Assembly (NCBI RefSeq): GCF_900102185.1
Contig: NZ_LT629690.1
Coordinates: 744,001-808,000, forward strand
Length of the DNA stretch: 64,000 nt
Direction: 5' to 3'
Source: Terriglobus roseus
Lineage (GTDB): Bacteria; Acidobacteriota; Terriglobia; Terriglobales; Acidobacteriaceae
Shown here: positions 1-8,330 of the stretch, one piece after another
Layout of the letters: the number at the start of each line of letters is the position of its first letter
How positions within the stretch are numbered: the stretch's first letter is position 1
The notes under the pieces: model-generated
The model's database searches: none
Told to the model about the DNA's origin: nothing
Seen by the model: the letters and a program-made list of their open reading frames with translations, nothing else
Position numbers and translations under genes: made by a program

Positions 1-323
1 TTGTGCAGGTGGTCCTGATAGCGCGAACGTCCGTACGAGCGGCGTCCCGGAGGCGGCTGTGTGCCGGTGTCAAAGTGCAACGACGCGGAGGGATCTGCCG
101 CTGCAATCGCATCATCTGAGCTGCTGCTGATGCCGGAAGGCTGGTAGTGGAAGTCGTCTGAGGAGACGCTGACAGCATTGGGATTGAAGAGGGGAGCTGG
201 CGTGAGGGATTTTGGGGTGTCCGGTGTCGATGGGCCTGCAGCCAAGGCGGTTGGAGCAAGCGAAATCGCTGACAGAGCCACCGCTGCAGCACAGAGGCCA
301 TGAAGATAAAAGGACCGTTTCAT
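1..323 (-). CDS. Exported protein of unknown function, 3' end outside window
   Basis: The frame opens at ATG 323 and stays open for 107 codons to the window edge, so the C-terminus is missing. The first ~26 residues form a clear signal peptide: K-R start, hydrophobic stretch, then small residues around A-L-A-A. The mature part is rich in Pro, Ser and Ala, low complexity, and ends in an Arg/Tyr/Gly-rich stretch. An AGGAG lies about 11 bases before the ATG. No domain is recognised. A secreted or cell-surface protein is an inference from the signal peptide only. Confidence 0.7.
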   Translation of the reverse strand, partial: MKRSFYLHGLCAAAVALSAISLAPTALAAGPSTPDTPKSLTPAPLFNPNAVSVSSDDFHYQPSGISSSSDDAIAAADPSASLHFDTGTQPPPGRRSYGRSRYQDHLH

Positions 324-506
324 AGGGATCACTGAACTCCTGTAAGTAAAGCCGTGCGTATGTCAGAAACACGCTTGTTTCGATTTAGTTGTGGGACGCT
401 CCGTGCGCCATTTTGGCTTCCTGAGAATTTAGATGCTTCTGGAGGGATAAACCCACGGATTTTCGGGATGGGGGTGCTTTGAGCATTTTCATCGCCCAAA
501 ATGCAT

Positions 507-536
507 GATGCCCAGGTGGGTTTTCACCTGGGCATC
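507..536 (-). terminator. Stem-loop terminator after mqnC
   Basis: A perfect 12-bp stem (507-518 with 525-536) with a 6-base loop sits 10 bases beyond the mqnC stop. Read on the minus strand it is followed by only a short T-rich tract, so it is a moderate intrinsic terminator. Confidence 0.65.
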
Positions 537-545
537 TGAATCGGA

Positions 546-1592
546 TTAATTCAGGAAGTAAGTGGTGTAGAGGGTGTCGCGCTGCACTGGTTTGAAGCCT
601 GCTCCGCGGATGATGCGGCGAAGCTCCTCTTCCGTGGTGCAGTTGGCGGTGCCTGCCGCCTTGACCACGTTTTCTTCCAGCATGACGGAACCAACATCGT
701 TGCCGCCGAAGCGGAGGCCCATCTGCAGCACCTTCAGGCCCTGCGTGACCCACGAACTTTGCACGTTGTTGATGTTGTCCAGGTACATGCGGCTGATGGC
801 GAGAGTCTTCAGATATTCGACGCTCGTAGCTTCGTCCCATCCGCGACCACCGAGGGCGGTGTTGTGCGGCTGGAAGCTCCAGGGGATAAATGCGGTGAAG
901 CCACCGGTTTCTTCCTGAAGCTGGCGTACCACTTCGAAGTGGTTCACGCGCTGCTCCATGGTTTCACCCACACCGAACATCATGGTGGCGGTGGTGCGCA
1001 TGCCGAGCGAGTGTGCCGTGCGATGGACGCTGACCCAGTCTTCTGTGCGGCACTTGAGGCGTGCGATGCGCTTGCGGACATCGTCGTCAAGAATCTCAGC
1101 GCCACCACCGGGGATGGACTGCAGACCTGCATCGCGCAGACGCATGATGGTGTCGCGCAGGCTGATTTCGCTGTACTCCGCAATGGCGAGGATTTCGCTG
1201 GCGGAGAGGCAGTGCAGCCAGATGTTGGGGAAGCGCGTCTTGATGCCGGTGAACAGCTTCTCAAACCAGTCGATCTTCAGGTCAGGGTGAATGCCGCCCT
1301 GCATCAGCACGCCGGTGCCGCCCATCTCTTCTGTTTCGCGAATCTTGTCGTAGATGGTGTCGAAGTCGAGGATGTATCCTTCGCTGGCGAGCTTGCCCTT
1401 CAGCGGACGATAGAACGCGCAGAAGGTGCAGTATTCCGTGCAGAAATTGGTGTAGTTGATGTTGCGGTCGATGATGTAGCTGACCACACCTTCGGGATGC
1501 AGGCGGCGGCGCACTGCGTCGGCTTCCATGCCGATGCCGATAAGGTCGTCTGAAGCGAAGCAGTCAAGGGCCTGTTGCCGCGTGATTCCCAT
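546..1592 (-). CDS. mqnC: Cyclic dehypoxanthine futalosine synthase (radical SAM)
   Basis: This enzyme cyclises dehypoxanthine futalosine in the futalosine route to menaquinone. The 348-residue protein has the radical-SAM cysteine triad C51-x3-C55-x2-C58 in the context N-F-C-T-E-Y-C-T-F-C, which is typical of the MqnC/MqnE/CofH group. It is followed by the conserved G-G-I-H-P-D segment and the C-terminal region seen in MqnC. Length is normal for the family. It lies last in a minus-strand run and is followed by a terminator hairpin. A UbiA-family prenyltransferase at 22.7 kb could act later in the same pathway. MqnE is the main alternative, but the N-terminal sequence and length favour MqnC. 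Confidence 0.9.
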   Translation of the reverse strand: MGITRQQALDCFASDDLIGIGMEADAVRRRLHPEGVVSYIIDRNINYTNFCTEYCTFCAFYRPLKGKLASEGYILDFDTIYDKIRETEEMGGTGVLMQGGIHPDLKIDWFEKLFTGIKTRFPNIWLHCLSASEILAIAEYSEISLRDTIMRLRDAGLQSIPGGGAEILDDDVRKRIARLKCRTEDWVSVHRTAHSLGMRTTATMMFGVGETMEQRVNHFEVVRQLQEETGGFTAFIPWSFQPHNTALGGRGWDEATSVEYLKTLAISRMYLDNINNVQSSWVTQGLKVLQMGLRFGGNDVGSVMLEENVVKAAGTANCTTEEELRRIIRGAGFKPVQRDTLYTTYFLN

Positions 1593-1597
1593 GCTTT

Positions 1598-1795
1598 TTA
1601 GTTTACCGCTTGCTCACAGAGCTTGCAGAGAAGGGTGTGGCCCAGCATGGACTGGCGGCCTTCTTCTGTCTGTGTCCAGGGGCGGGATTGCCAGGGCGGA
1701 TCGTGGCGGACGTGCTGCGTGTGGCCGCAGGCGAGGTCGGCGATCCAGTGGCCTTCTTCGTCCTGATGGAAGCCGGTGATGGGCTGCGGGATCAT
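1598..1795 (-). CDS. DUF3565 small protein
   Basis: A 65-residue protein with the pattern P-I-T-G-F-H-Q-D-E-E-G-H-W, then C-G-H-x-Q-H-V-R-H-x-P-P-W and a C-terminal C-K-L-C, as in DUF3565 proteins. The Cys/His layout (CGH...CKLC) suggests a metal site, but no function is established. The ATG at 1795 overlaps the upstream stop as ATGA, which fixes this start over a longer in-frame extension and indicates translational coupling with the 1792-2208 gene. Confidence 0.8.
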   Translation of the reverse strand: MIPQPITGFHQDEEGHWIADLACGHTQHVRHDPPWQSRPWTQTEEGRQSMLGHTLLCKLCEQAVN

Positions 1796-2208
1796 GCGTG
1801 GCTGCCGAGCAGATGGATCAACGAGCCGTAGAGCACCAACAGGCAGATGCACAACACCACGAGGATAGAAATGAGCACTACCAGCAGCCGCATCTTCGCT
1901 GCCATCGCGTTCATCTGTTGTTTTGTGGCTGTGATCTGCGTTGCCTGTGCCTCGGTGATGGACCGTAGGCGCGCTACGTCAGACGAGAGATGGCCGAGGC
2001 GTTCGGTATTGGCGGCTAGCGCGTCGGATAGTTCGGCGTTGTGCGATGTGATGTCGTCGCGTACCTGCGTGGTGAATTGATCGAAGGAGGCGCGCATCTC
2101 TTCGCGTGCATTGCCGCGAGAGTTGACGAAGACTTCGAGCATGGGAACGCCGCGCGCCAGCAATGGCACGACCTTTTGCAATAACGGAATGATGTCGAGC
2201 CAGCCCAT
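1792..2208 (-). CDS. Small coiled-coil protein with C-terminal membrane anchor
   Basis: A 138-residue protein of unknown family. The start MGWLD at 2208 is chosen because the longer upstream frame overlaps the VKOR reading frame. The N-terminal part contains a short hydrophobic stretch (about residues 5-25). The middle (about 30-105) is polar and heptad-like, rich in Glu, Gln, Ala and Thr. The C-terminus (about 108-130) is one strong transmembrane helix. It is coupled by an ATGA overlap to the DUF3565 gene and follows VKOR by 17 bases. A membrane-tethered coiled coil is what can be seen; its function is unknown. Confidence 0.65.
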   Translation of the reverse strand: MGWLDIIPLLQKVVPLLARGVPMLEVFVNSRGNAREEMRASFDQFTTQVRDDITSHNAELSDALAANTERLGHLSSDVARLRSITEAQATQITATKQQMNAMAAKMRLLVVLISILVVLCICLLVLYGSLIHLLGSHA

Positions 2209-2225
2209 ACGCTTCTTTGATGCGT

Positions 2226-2705
2226 TTAGATGGCGCGAATGTGGAGCCCGGTACGCGCTTTGTCGCGATTGGCGATCCAGAAGTTCAGTGCGGAGAGCAG
2301 AACGATGGCTGCGATGATGCTCTGCGACCAGACGCAGTAGATGCACCACTTCTCAATCACATACTTTTCAAGATAGGTGAGGATCAGTGCGCAGAAGCAG
2401 CCGATCTGTGCGGCTTCAAAGGTGAGGAAGTCGCGGCCCAGGAGCGCGAGGATGGCGATCAGAACGTAGCCGATGATGCCGATGGTGGCGACGGGGATAT
2501 GGCCCTTGCTGTTGGGGTCTTCATCGAAGCCGCGCGCGGGGAAGACGGCGAAGCGCGAGTGGTTGACGGTGCCGCAGTCCCACTGCTCTGTGACGGCGCA
2601 GGGTGGCGCGGCGTTGGGGTCCATCATGTGGACGCGCAGGGCAAGGATGGAGACGACCGTTCCGGCAACGGCGAGCAGGGCAATCAACACGCGAAGAAGA
2701 CGCAT
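2226..2705 (-). CDS. Vitamin K epoxide reductase (VKOR) family protein
   Basis: A membrane thiol-disulfide oxidoreductase that, in bacteria, reoxidises periplasmic disulfide catalysts and passes electrons to quinone. The 159-residue protein has four hydrophobic segments. It carries the loop cysteine pair C36 and C44 (in W-D-C) and the active-site C121-I-Y-C124. This is the minimal VKOR domain with no fused thioredoxin domain, so a separate DsbA/thioredoxin-like partner is expected but is not in the window. It heads a minus-strand group with the two small genes that follow. Confidence 0.85.
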   Translation of the reverse strand: MRLLRVLIALLAVAGTVVSILALRVHMMDPNAAPPCAVTEQWDCGTVNHSRFAVFPARGFDEDPNSKGHIPVATIGIIGYVLIAILALLGRDFLTFEAAQIGCFCALILTYLEKYVIEKWCIYCVWSQSIIAAIVLLSALNFWIANRDKARTGLHIRAI

Positions 2706-2809
2706 ACGCGTTTGACTCTATTCGGAGCAATACGGTGCGGGCAAGGTGCTTCGTACTGTTCTGGACGCTTCGGGTGGTCGAGCTTCGATTGAAATGAGCG
2801 GCTTTGTGG

Positions 2810-4327
2810 TTACGAAAGGGCTTCGACAACGGCCCATTGCATGGCTTCGCGCGGGGCGGGTTCGCCTGTCCATAACGTGAATTGACGGACGCCTTGTTCC
2901 ACGAACATCTCCACGCCGGGGATGACGTACAGACCGTTGTGCTGCGCGAGTTGCAGTAGCGGTGTTTCGATTGGGTTGTAGACGAGGTCGAAGAAGACTT
3001 TGCCGCGCATTTCGTCTGCGGCGATGGGCGCTTCCATCGCCTGATTCTTCATGCCGTAGGGCGTGCTGTTGATGATGGCGTCGAAGGTGTGTGCGGCGAG
3101 GTCTTCGCGGCGAATGGCGTGGACGCCGGCTTCTGTTGCGAGGGCTTCTGCTCGTGCGTGGGTGCGGTTCAGCAGGTAGACGTGTGCGCCTGCATCGCGG
3201 AGGCCGAAGACGGCAGCGCGTGCTGCTCCACCTGCGCCGAGGATGAGAATCTTTGCGCCCTCGAGGGGAAGTACACGTTGCAATGGACCAACGATGCCGG
3301 GGACGTCGGTGTTGTATCCGGCGAAGCCTTCGGTGGTTTTCACGAGGGTGTTGCTGGTCTGCATCTGCTGCACTGCGGTGTCGCTGATTGCGAGGTGCGG
3401 CAGGATGGTTTCCTTAAGCGGCATGGTGACGCTGAGGCCGCGGATGTTGAGGCGATCGACCACTGCGAGGAGTTCTGCGGGGATGTCGGTTTCAAGCGGG
3501 ATGTATACCGCGTTGCGCTTTGCCGTACGGAACGCGGTGTTGTGCATGCACGGTGAGAGCGAGCCCGTGATGGGCAGGCCTGCTACTGCGTAGATCGCGG
3601 TTTCCGGTGTGATGGACTCTGCGCGGTAGAGCTCTTGCAGCGTGGAGATGCTGACCTGACCGGGCGCGGTGCCTGCGTTGCCTTCCGGCGAGGCGAAGGT
3701 GAAGAGTGAGCCGAAGCGTGGGCCGAGGACGCGTGTGAGTGTGCCGCGGAAGCCCATGCTCATGGCGATGAGTCGGCCATCGGTGCCGTGGGTTTCGAGC
3801 AGGTCGATGAGTTGCAGAGCTTCCGTGATGGTTGTCGCGGTGGGGACAATCTTGCGGAAGTCCGGCGCGAAGGGGGCCATGCGATCGAGTTCGGGCGCGA
3901 GCGCGGGTGTGCCCTGGAAGTCGTGCCAGGAGAGGATGACTGCGGCGCCGTTGGCGCGGAGCGTGTCGAGCGCTGCGATGCCGAGTTCTTCGGCGGTTTC
4001 CGTCTCGATGTCGACGAGCTGGCAGCCTGCTGCTGCGGCTTCTGCGAGGATGTCGATTTGCTGCTGCGCGGTGCCCTGGAAGCCTCCGCCGTAGGGCTGG
4101 CGACGACAGGTGGCTACGGCCGTCACTTCAGGATGTTCAGCGAGGAACTTGCGTAGTTGCGGCAGTTGCGCTGCGGGGTCGGGCACGGAATCGAGACGGA
4201 ACTCGAGGAAACGGCAGTCCGGAAGCGTCTGTTCGGCGAGCGAGAACATTTCCGGGCTGGAGACAGCGACGCAGATGCGTCCGGCGCGTTGGTGCAGGGA
4301 TTCCGGTGTGATGACGTGCGCAGGCAT
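2810..4327 (-). CDS. aroDE: Bifunctional 3-dehydroquinate dehydratase (type I) / shikimate dehydrogenase
   Basis: This protein performs two consecutive shikimate-pathway steps: dehydroquinate to dehydroshikimate, then to shikimate. Residues ~15-235 are a class I dehydroquinase with catalytic H135 (S-W-H-D-F) and Schiff-base K159 (R-K-I-V-P-T-A). Residues ~245-505 are shikimate dehydrogenase with the shikimate-binding S-L-S-P (256-259), catalytic K305 (V-T-M-P-L-K), Y-N-T-D and the NADP-binding G-A-G-G-A-A-R-A. The same fusion order is known from plants and some bacteria. It is divergent from ssb. Other aromatic genes lie nearby but unlinked: aroK at 9.5 kb and pheA at 25.2 kb. Confidence 0.92.
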   Translation of the reverse strand: MPAHVITPESLHQRAGRICVAVSSPEMFSLAEQTLPDCRFLEFRLDSVPDPAAQLPQLRKFLAEHPEVTAVATCRRQPYGGGFQGTAQQQIDILAEAAAAGCQLVDIETETAEELGIAALDTLRANGAAVILSWHDFQGTPALAPELDRMAPFAPDFRKIVPTATTITEALQLIDLLETHGTDGRLIAMSMGFRGTLTRVLGPRFGSLFTFASPEGNAGTAPGQVSISTLQELYRAESITPETAIYAVAGLPITGSLSPCMHNTAFRTAKRNAVYIPLETDIPAELLAVVDRLNIRGLSVTMPLKETILPHLAISDTAVQQMQTSNTLVKTTEGFAGYNTDVPGIVGPLQRVLPLEGAKILILGAGGAARAAVFGLRDAGAHVYLLNRTHARAEALATEAGVHAIRREDLAAHTFDAIINSTPYGMKNQAMEAPIAADEMRGKVFFDLVYNPIETPLLQLAQHNGLYVIPGVEMFVEQGVRQFTLWTGEPAPREAMQWAVVEALS

Positions 4328-4370
4328 TTCTAAGCCATGGTACCGGGAGCGGCGGGGCGCGGGTTTCCTT

Positions 4371-4376
4371 TATACT
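4371..4376 (+). promoter_or_regulatory. Probable -10 element for ssb
   Basis: TATACT lies 32 bases before the ssb ATG in the short divergent region between aroDE and ssb. No good -35 is visible at the expected distance, so this is only a candidate. Confidence 0.35.
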
Positions 4377-4408
4377 CGGTCGATAGCAAAAGGGAACGGA
4401 GCGGTGTA

Positions 4409-4903
4409 ATGGCTAAGGGCGTAAATAAGGTAATTCTGCTGGGAAATGTAGGCAAAGACCCGGAGATGCGGGCGACCCAAGGCGGCACCGTGGTGGCAAA
4501 CTTCACGTTGGCTACGGCCGATCGTCAGAAGGACCAGACTGGCAACTGGGTGGATAAGACCGAGTGGCACAACCTGATTGCGTTTGGCCGCACGGCGGAG
4601 ATTGTTCGCGACTACGTGAAAAAGGGATCGCAGCTCTACATTGAGGGCAAGATCCAGACGCGTTCCTGGGACGACAAGGAAAGCGGCCAGAAGAAGTACC
4701 GTACCGAGATCATTGTGAATGACATGTCGCTCCTGGGTGGACGCGCCGGTGGTGAAGGCGGTGGCCAGTATTCTGGCGGTCGCAGCAGCGGCGGTTACAG
4801 CCAGGGCGGCGGAAATTACGGCAATACCACCAGCTTCGATCAGCGCACACCGCAGAACGACTTTGCCAATGAAGGCATTACGGACGACGATATCCCGTTC
4901 TAA
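4409..4903 (+). CDS. ssb: Single-stranded DNA-binding protein
   Basis: A 164-residue SSB that coats single-stranded DNA in replication and repair. The N-terminal OB fold (about 1-110) starts M-A-K-G-V-N-K-V-I-L-L-G-N-V-G and contains W-H-N-L-I-A-F-G and Y-I-E-G-K-I-Q-T-R-S-W. A Gly/Ser/Gln-rich linker follows, then the acidic tip D-D-D-I-P-F that recruits partner proteins. The start at 4409 is preceded by a GGAACGGAG-like Shine-Dalgarno. A longer frame from 4337 adds non-conserved residues and is not used. An intrinsic terminator follows at 4928. Confidence 0.95.
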   Translation: MAKGVNKVILLGNVGKDPEMRATQGGTVVANFTLATADRQKDQTGNWVDKTEWHNLIAFGRTAEIVRDYVKKGSQLYIEGKIQTRSWDDKESGQKKYRTEIIVNDMSLLGGRAGGEGGGQYSGGRSSGGYSQGGGNYGNTTSFDQRTPQNDFANEGITDDDIPF

Positions 4904-4927
4904 GTGGGTGCGTCAGTTTGCGAGTTA

Positions 4928-4950
4928 GCGGGGCCTTCGGGCTCCGCTTT
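4928..4950 (+). terminator. Terminator after ssb
   Basis: An 8-bp G+C-rich stem (4928-4935 with 4940-4947, one G-U pair) closed by a TTCG tetraloop and followed by a T-rich stretch, 24 bases past the ssb stop. Confidence 0.75.
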
Positions 4951-4989
4951 CTGCTTTGTGGAAAGGTCTCGTCGTAGACTGTTTTCACC

Positions 4990-5316
4990 ATGGTGGATGA
5001 ACAGACCTTTCGACGTGATTCCGATACGGCTCTCGAACAGCTTAAGCAGCGCCTGATTGATGGCGAAGACCTGGGCGGCTATGAGACGGAAGAGAACAAT
5101 GGCGTGTTGAACATCATCTTCGACGCGCCCAAGGCGAAGTTTGTGTTCACTCCGAACACACCGGTGCGACAGATTTGGATTTCCGCGCTCTCGACCAGCT
5201 TCAAGCTGGATTGGGCGGAAGGAAAATTTGTGCTGCCGAAGACGGGCGAAGATCTGGATGTGCTCACGGAACGCTTGATCAAAGAGCACACGGACGACGA
5301 TACGTTCGAGCTGTAA
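4990..5316 (+). CDS. cyaY: Frataxin/CyaY-like iron-binding protein
   Basis: A 108-residue protein matching the small frataxin fold. It has an acidic N-terminal helix (D-E-Q-T-F ... D-S-D-T-A-L-E-Q-L), an acidic strand region (E-T-E-E-N-N-G-V-L-N-I-I-F), then P-V-R-Q-I-W-I-S-A and F-K-L-D-W. In this family the acidic ridge binds iron and the protein modulates Fe-S cluster assembly. No isc or suf genes are nearby, so the link is by family only. A terminator hairpin follows. Confidence 0.8.
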   Translation: MVDEQTFRRDSDTALEQLKQRLIDGEDLGGYETEENNGVLNIIFDAPKAKFVFTPNTPVRQIWISALSTSFKLDWAEGKFVLPKTGEDLDVLTERLIKEHTDDDTFEL

Positions 5317-5335
5317 TTCTTCTTAAAAAGCAAAA

Positions 5336-5383
5336 TGCGCGAAGTTCCGTGTGAACCATGGAACTCCGCGCACGTGTGTTTTT
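5336..5383. terminator. Bidirectional terminator between cyaY and pgeF
   Basis: A 13-bp inverted repeat with one mismatch (5336-5348 with 5360-5372). T-runs lie on both outer flanks: TTTTT at 5379-5383 on the plus strand and a T-rich tract on the minus side. It serves the convergent cyaY and pgeF genes. Confidence 0.75.
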
Positions 5384-5388
5384 GAAAG

Positions 5389-6492
5389 CTACTTTGACAT
5401 GCCGATGGAGGCCATCATGCGGCCTGTGAAGCCGTCTTCTGCGCGGTGAGAGAAGAAGCGGCCGGTATCGGCTGCGGTGTCTTCTTCGAGCACGCTGATG
5501 TTCTTTTCCTTCAGGCCTGCGTCCATGAGTTGGCGGCGGTTAGCCTCCCACAGATTCAGGTGAAGCAGCGGGCCGAGTGGTGAGTGGCCGGGTGCGCGTG
5601 CCGTGAGGAAGAGGTTCGGATACTTCTCGCGGATGGGGCCGAGGTCGTAGACGTCTTTGAAGAGCGTGTCGACGTAGGCGAATTGCGATGAGAACTCGTA
5701 ACGGATGTCTTCGCTGACGGAGTAGCTGCCGGGGCCGATGGATGGGCCGATGGCTGCGATGAGGTCTGCGGGGTCGCTGCCGTACTGGCGGCGCATGGTG
5801 CCGATGCCGCGTTCGACGATACGTGCGAGTGTGCCTCGCCAGCCTGCATGGAAGGCACCGATGGCGCGACGCTTGGGGTCGAAGACGAGGACCGGGACAC
5901 AATCGGCAATTTGCACCGTGAGCAGAACGCCGGGGACGTCGGTGAGCATGGCGTCGGCCTTGTGCTTTGCGGGTGCAAGGAAGTCATCGGTCGCTTCTGT
6001 CGACGATGCGATGGTGCGCACGATGGGCGAGTGAAACTGGTGGAGCATGCCGAAGCTGTGGAAGCGGCTGGCCTTGATGCTCTTCAGGTAGCGCGTGCGG
6101 TTGGTGCGGACGTTTTCCGGTTCGTCATGCGCGGTAAAGCCGAGGTTCAGGTCGCCCAGATTCTTGGGCAGATGCGGGCGATAGACGCGGGTGACGCCGC
6201 CGGTGCGCGTGGAGAAGCCGTGTACGAGCGATTCAGCAGCACTGAGGTTTTCTGCGAAGAGTGGCTTGGGGTTTTCCTTGGGAGTGACGGCGGCTTTTTG
6301 GGCGAGGTCTGCCTTTTTGCCCACGAGACGGCGTGCGCCTTCGTTCCACGTGTTGCGGCGGGTGGCGCGGGTGCCGTGGGTGAGGCCGATGGCTCCCAGG
6401 ATGTCATCGACGGCGGCGATGGCTTCGGGGGACTCCAGATACTCGGCGGTGGGCTTCTTCGTTGCTGCGGGTTTCTTACGTGCTGCGGTCAC
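5389..6492 (-). CDS. pgeF: PgeF/YfiH-family protein (laccase-domain, purine-nucleoside/peptidoglycan editing)
   Basis: PgeF/YfiH proteins are cytoplasmic enzymes reported to act on purine nucleosides and to correct peptidoglycan precursors. The core shows H-Q-F-H-S, the Cys site A-D-C-V-P-V-L-V-F-D, H-A-G-W-R-G-T, G-P-S-I-G-P-G-S-Y and the C-terminal F-F-S-H-R-A. These supply the Zn-binding Cys/His set. At 367 residues it is about 100 longer than usual; the extra N-terminal part (about 1-85) is Lys/Ala-rich with no recognised domain. The start is GTG at 6492 with a weak ribosome-binding site, so the true start could be further in. Confidence 0.85.
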   Translation of the reverse strand: MTAARKKPAATKKPTAEYLESPEAIAAVDDILGAIGLTHGTRATRRNTWNEGARRLVGKKADLAQKAAVTPKENPKPLFAENLSAAESLVHGFSTRTGGVTRVYRPHLPKNLGDLNLGFTAHDEPENVRTNRTRYLKSIKASRFHSFGMLHQFHSPIVRTIASSTEATDDFLAPAKHKADAMLTDVPGVLLTVQIADCVPVLVFDPKRRAIGAFHAGWRGTLARIVERGIGTMRRQYGSDPADLIAAIGPSIGPGSYSVSEDIRYEFSSQFAYVDTLFKDVYDLGPIREKYPNLFLTARAPGHSPLGPLLHLNLWEANRRQLMDAGLKEKNISVLEEDTAADTGRFFSHRAEDGFTGRMMASIGMSK

Positions 6493-6504
6493 TGCTTGAT
6501 TTTA

Positions 6505-6759
6505 CTAGTCGGTGCGGTTGCGGTCGCCGAACCATTTGGCGATGCCCAGCAGCAGGAAAAACGTGCCGGTTGGGATGCAGCCGAGGGCGATGATCAATAC
6601 CAGCCAGCCGAAGTTGTTCTTGGGCCCGTGAACGGTCATGCCACCGCTGATCCATACGCCAAGGGCGCAGAGGATGCCGACGCTTTCAATGATGGTGGAG
6701 ACGCGGAGAATGGCGCGGGTGTCCGGGCGGGTGCGGCCTTTGGTTGCAGGAGTACTCAT
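6505..6759 (-). CDS. Small two-helix membrane protein
   Basis: An 84-residue protein with a basic N-terminus and two hydrophobic segments (about 22-42 and 52-75), the second running G-W-L-V-L-I-I-A-L. It starts at 6759 inside the stop of the DUF420 gene (ATGA overlap), so it is translated with that gene in the ctaB group. No family is recognised. A role in respiratory membrane assembly is only suggested by position. Confidence 0.65.
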   Translation of the reverse strand: MSTPATKGRTRPDTRAILRVSTIIESVGILCALGVWISGGMTVHGPKNNFGWLVLIIALGCIPTGTFFLLLGIAKWFGDRNRTD

Positions 6760-7328
6760 CCGTGAACGACCGCCTGAATGACAGCGACCAGAACGCCGGT
6801 GACGGAGACGTAGAGCCAGATGGGGAAGGTCCAGCGCGCAAGTTTCTTATGCTGCGGGAAGCGCTGCGTGAGCGACAGGAAGAACGTGATCAGGATCATG
6901 GGCAGCGCAACGACGCTGAGTACGATGTGCGACAGCAGCATGGGCCAGTAAGTGTTCCAGAGCAGGCCGGTGTGCGCGATGGGCAAGCGGTATTCACCAT
7001 GCAATGCGTGGTTCAGGATGTAGCTGACCAGAAACAGCGTGGAGAAGATGAACGCCGTGAACATTGCGGCGCGGTGCTGCTTGATCTTGCGCTGTTTCAC
7101 GTACGCAAAGCCGATGACGAGCGCGATGGCGCTGAGGCCGTTGAAGACGGCGTTCAGTGAGGGCAGGAAGAGAAGCTTGGTGTGGTTGGTGTCGGCGGGA
7201 GCGTGATAGTAGACCAGCCAGAAAAGGAAGAGGCTTGCCACGGCAGAGACGCCAAGGATGGTCGCGATGATGGACGGCGGCGTCTTGATGCGTTCCTGCT
7301 CGGGAATGGTTTGCGTGTTGGCAGTCAT
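6756..7328 (-). CDS. DUF420 membrane protein (cytochrome oxidase assembly context)
   Basis: A 190-residue protein with five predicted membrane helices. It has the typical DUF420 features P-S-L-N-A-V-F-N-G-L-S-A, R-K-I-K-Q-H-R-A-A-M, a helix with Y-I-L-N-H, and a late H-I-V-L-S. DUF420 proteins (CtaM/YozB group) are usually encoded beside heme-copper oxidase assembly genes, and one member is needed for aa3-type oxidase. Here the gene follows ctaB by 10 bases and overlaps the small membrane protein gene. The His residues in helices could bind heme or copper; this is inference. Confidence 0.82.
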   Translation of the reverse strand: MTANTQTIPEQERIKTPPSIIATILGVSAVASLFLFWLVYYHAPADTNHTKLLFLPSLNAVFNGLSAIALVIGFAYVKQRKIKQHRAAMFTAFIFSTLFLVSYILNHALHGEYRLPIAHTGLLWNTYWPMLLSHIVLSVVALPMILITFFLSLTQRFPQHKKLARWTFPIWLYVSVTGVLVAVIQAVVHG

Positions 7329-7338
7329 GGAGCCTCGG

Positions 7339-8283
7339 TTAAAAGAAGATGCGGCCCTGCGCGTTGAGCATCATGGCGGCCAGCAGAAGCGGAAGGTAAA
7401 TGACGCTGATCTTGAGCAGGTCACGAGCGATCTTGCGGGATTCCGCGGGTGGCAGATCGCGCGTGATGCGAACGAACTTCAGCGTGTACCAGAGGTAGGC
7501 AAGGCCTAGAACGATAGCGATGACGCCGTAGATCCAGCCAGCGGTGCCGAGGTAGACGGGCCACAGGCTGACCGGGATCATCACAACCGCGTAGAAGAGC
7601 GCCTGTGCGGCGGTGGCGACGCCGCCGGGTTTGGCGACGGCCGTGACACGGATGCCTGCCTTGGCGTAGTCGGCGCGATAGAGCCAGCCGATGGCTTCAA
7701 AGTGAGGGAACTGCCATACGAAGAGGATGGCGAACAGCGCGACGGCGGGCCACTCGATGAATCCGCGAGCGGCGGTCCAGCCGATGAGTGGAGGCAGTGC
7801 GCCGGGGAATGCACCCACGAAGGTGGCGACCATGCTGATGCGCTTCAGCGGCGTATAGATTGCGACGTAGCTGATGGCCGTGAGCAGCGTGAGCATGCTG
7901 GTGATGAGATTCGTCGTGACGGCGAGAAACGCCGAGCCCAGCACGATGCAGAGCATGCCCAGAATGAGGCCGTGCGCGAAGGAGATGCGTTCTGCAGCCA
8001 TAGGACGGCTGGCGGTGCGCGGCATCATGGCGTCGGTCCGGCGCTCGATGACCTGGTTCAGCGTGCCGGACCCCGCGGTGACCACGGCCATACCGATCAT
8101 GGCTTCGAGGAATTGCGTGTTGAAGGGGCTGATGCCGGAACGCAGGCAGCCGAGGTAGAAACCCGCTGCTGCGGTAATCATCACCATGAGGGTGACGCGC
8201 GGCTTTACCAGCTCCTTATAGTCGGCGAAGAGGGTGCTGCGACGAGCACTCTGCGTGGCCGATATGGATGCTGCAGTGACCAT
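7339..8283 (-). CDS. ctaB: Protoheme IX farnesyltransferase
   Basis: A UbiA-superfamily membrane enzyme that attaches a farnesyl group to heme b to make heme o for terminal oxidases. The 314-residue protein has about nine hydrophobic helices. The N-terminal K-P-R-V-T-L-M-V is typical. The first substrate motif is R-R-T-D-A-M-M-P-R-T-A-S-R-P and the second lies around Y-R-A-D-Y-A-K-A-G. Length is normal. It is the first gene of a minus-strand group with DUF420 and a small membrane protein, 10 bases before DUF420. No oxidase subunit genes are in the window. Confidence 0.92.
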   Translation of the reverse strand: MVTAASISATQSARRSTLFADYKELVKPRVTLMVMITAAAGFYLGCLRSGISPFNTQFLEAMIGMAVVTAGSGTLNQVIERRTDAMMPRTASRPMAAERISFAHGLILGMLCIVLGSAFLAVTTNLITSMLTLLTAISYVAIYTPLKRISMVATFVGAFPGALPPLIGWTAARGFIEWPAVALFAILFVWQFPHFEAIGWLYRADYAKAGIRVTAVAKPGGVATAAQALFYAVVMIPVSLWPVYLGTAGWIYGVIAIVLGLAYLWYTLKFVRITRDLPPAESRKIARDLLKISVIYLPLLLAAMMLNAQGRIFF

Positions 8284-8330
8284 TTGGGTTCCACTGTTAA
8301 GGATATCGCAGTGGTAGACCGTGACTGTCG

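Noticed and set aside
759-1553. Long plus-strand open frame opposite mqnC
   Set aside because: It has no recognisable motif and lies entirely over the radical-SAM gene, whose codon usage and motifs are clear. It is an antisense shadow.
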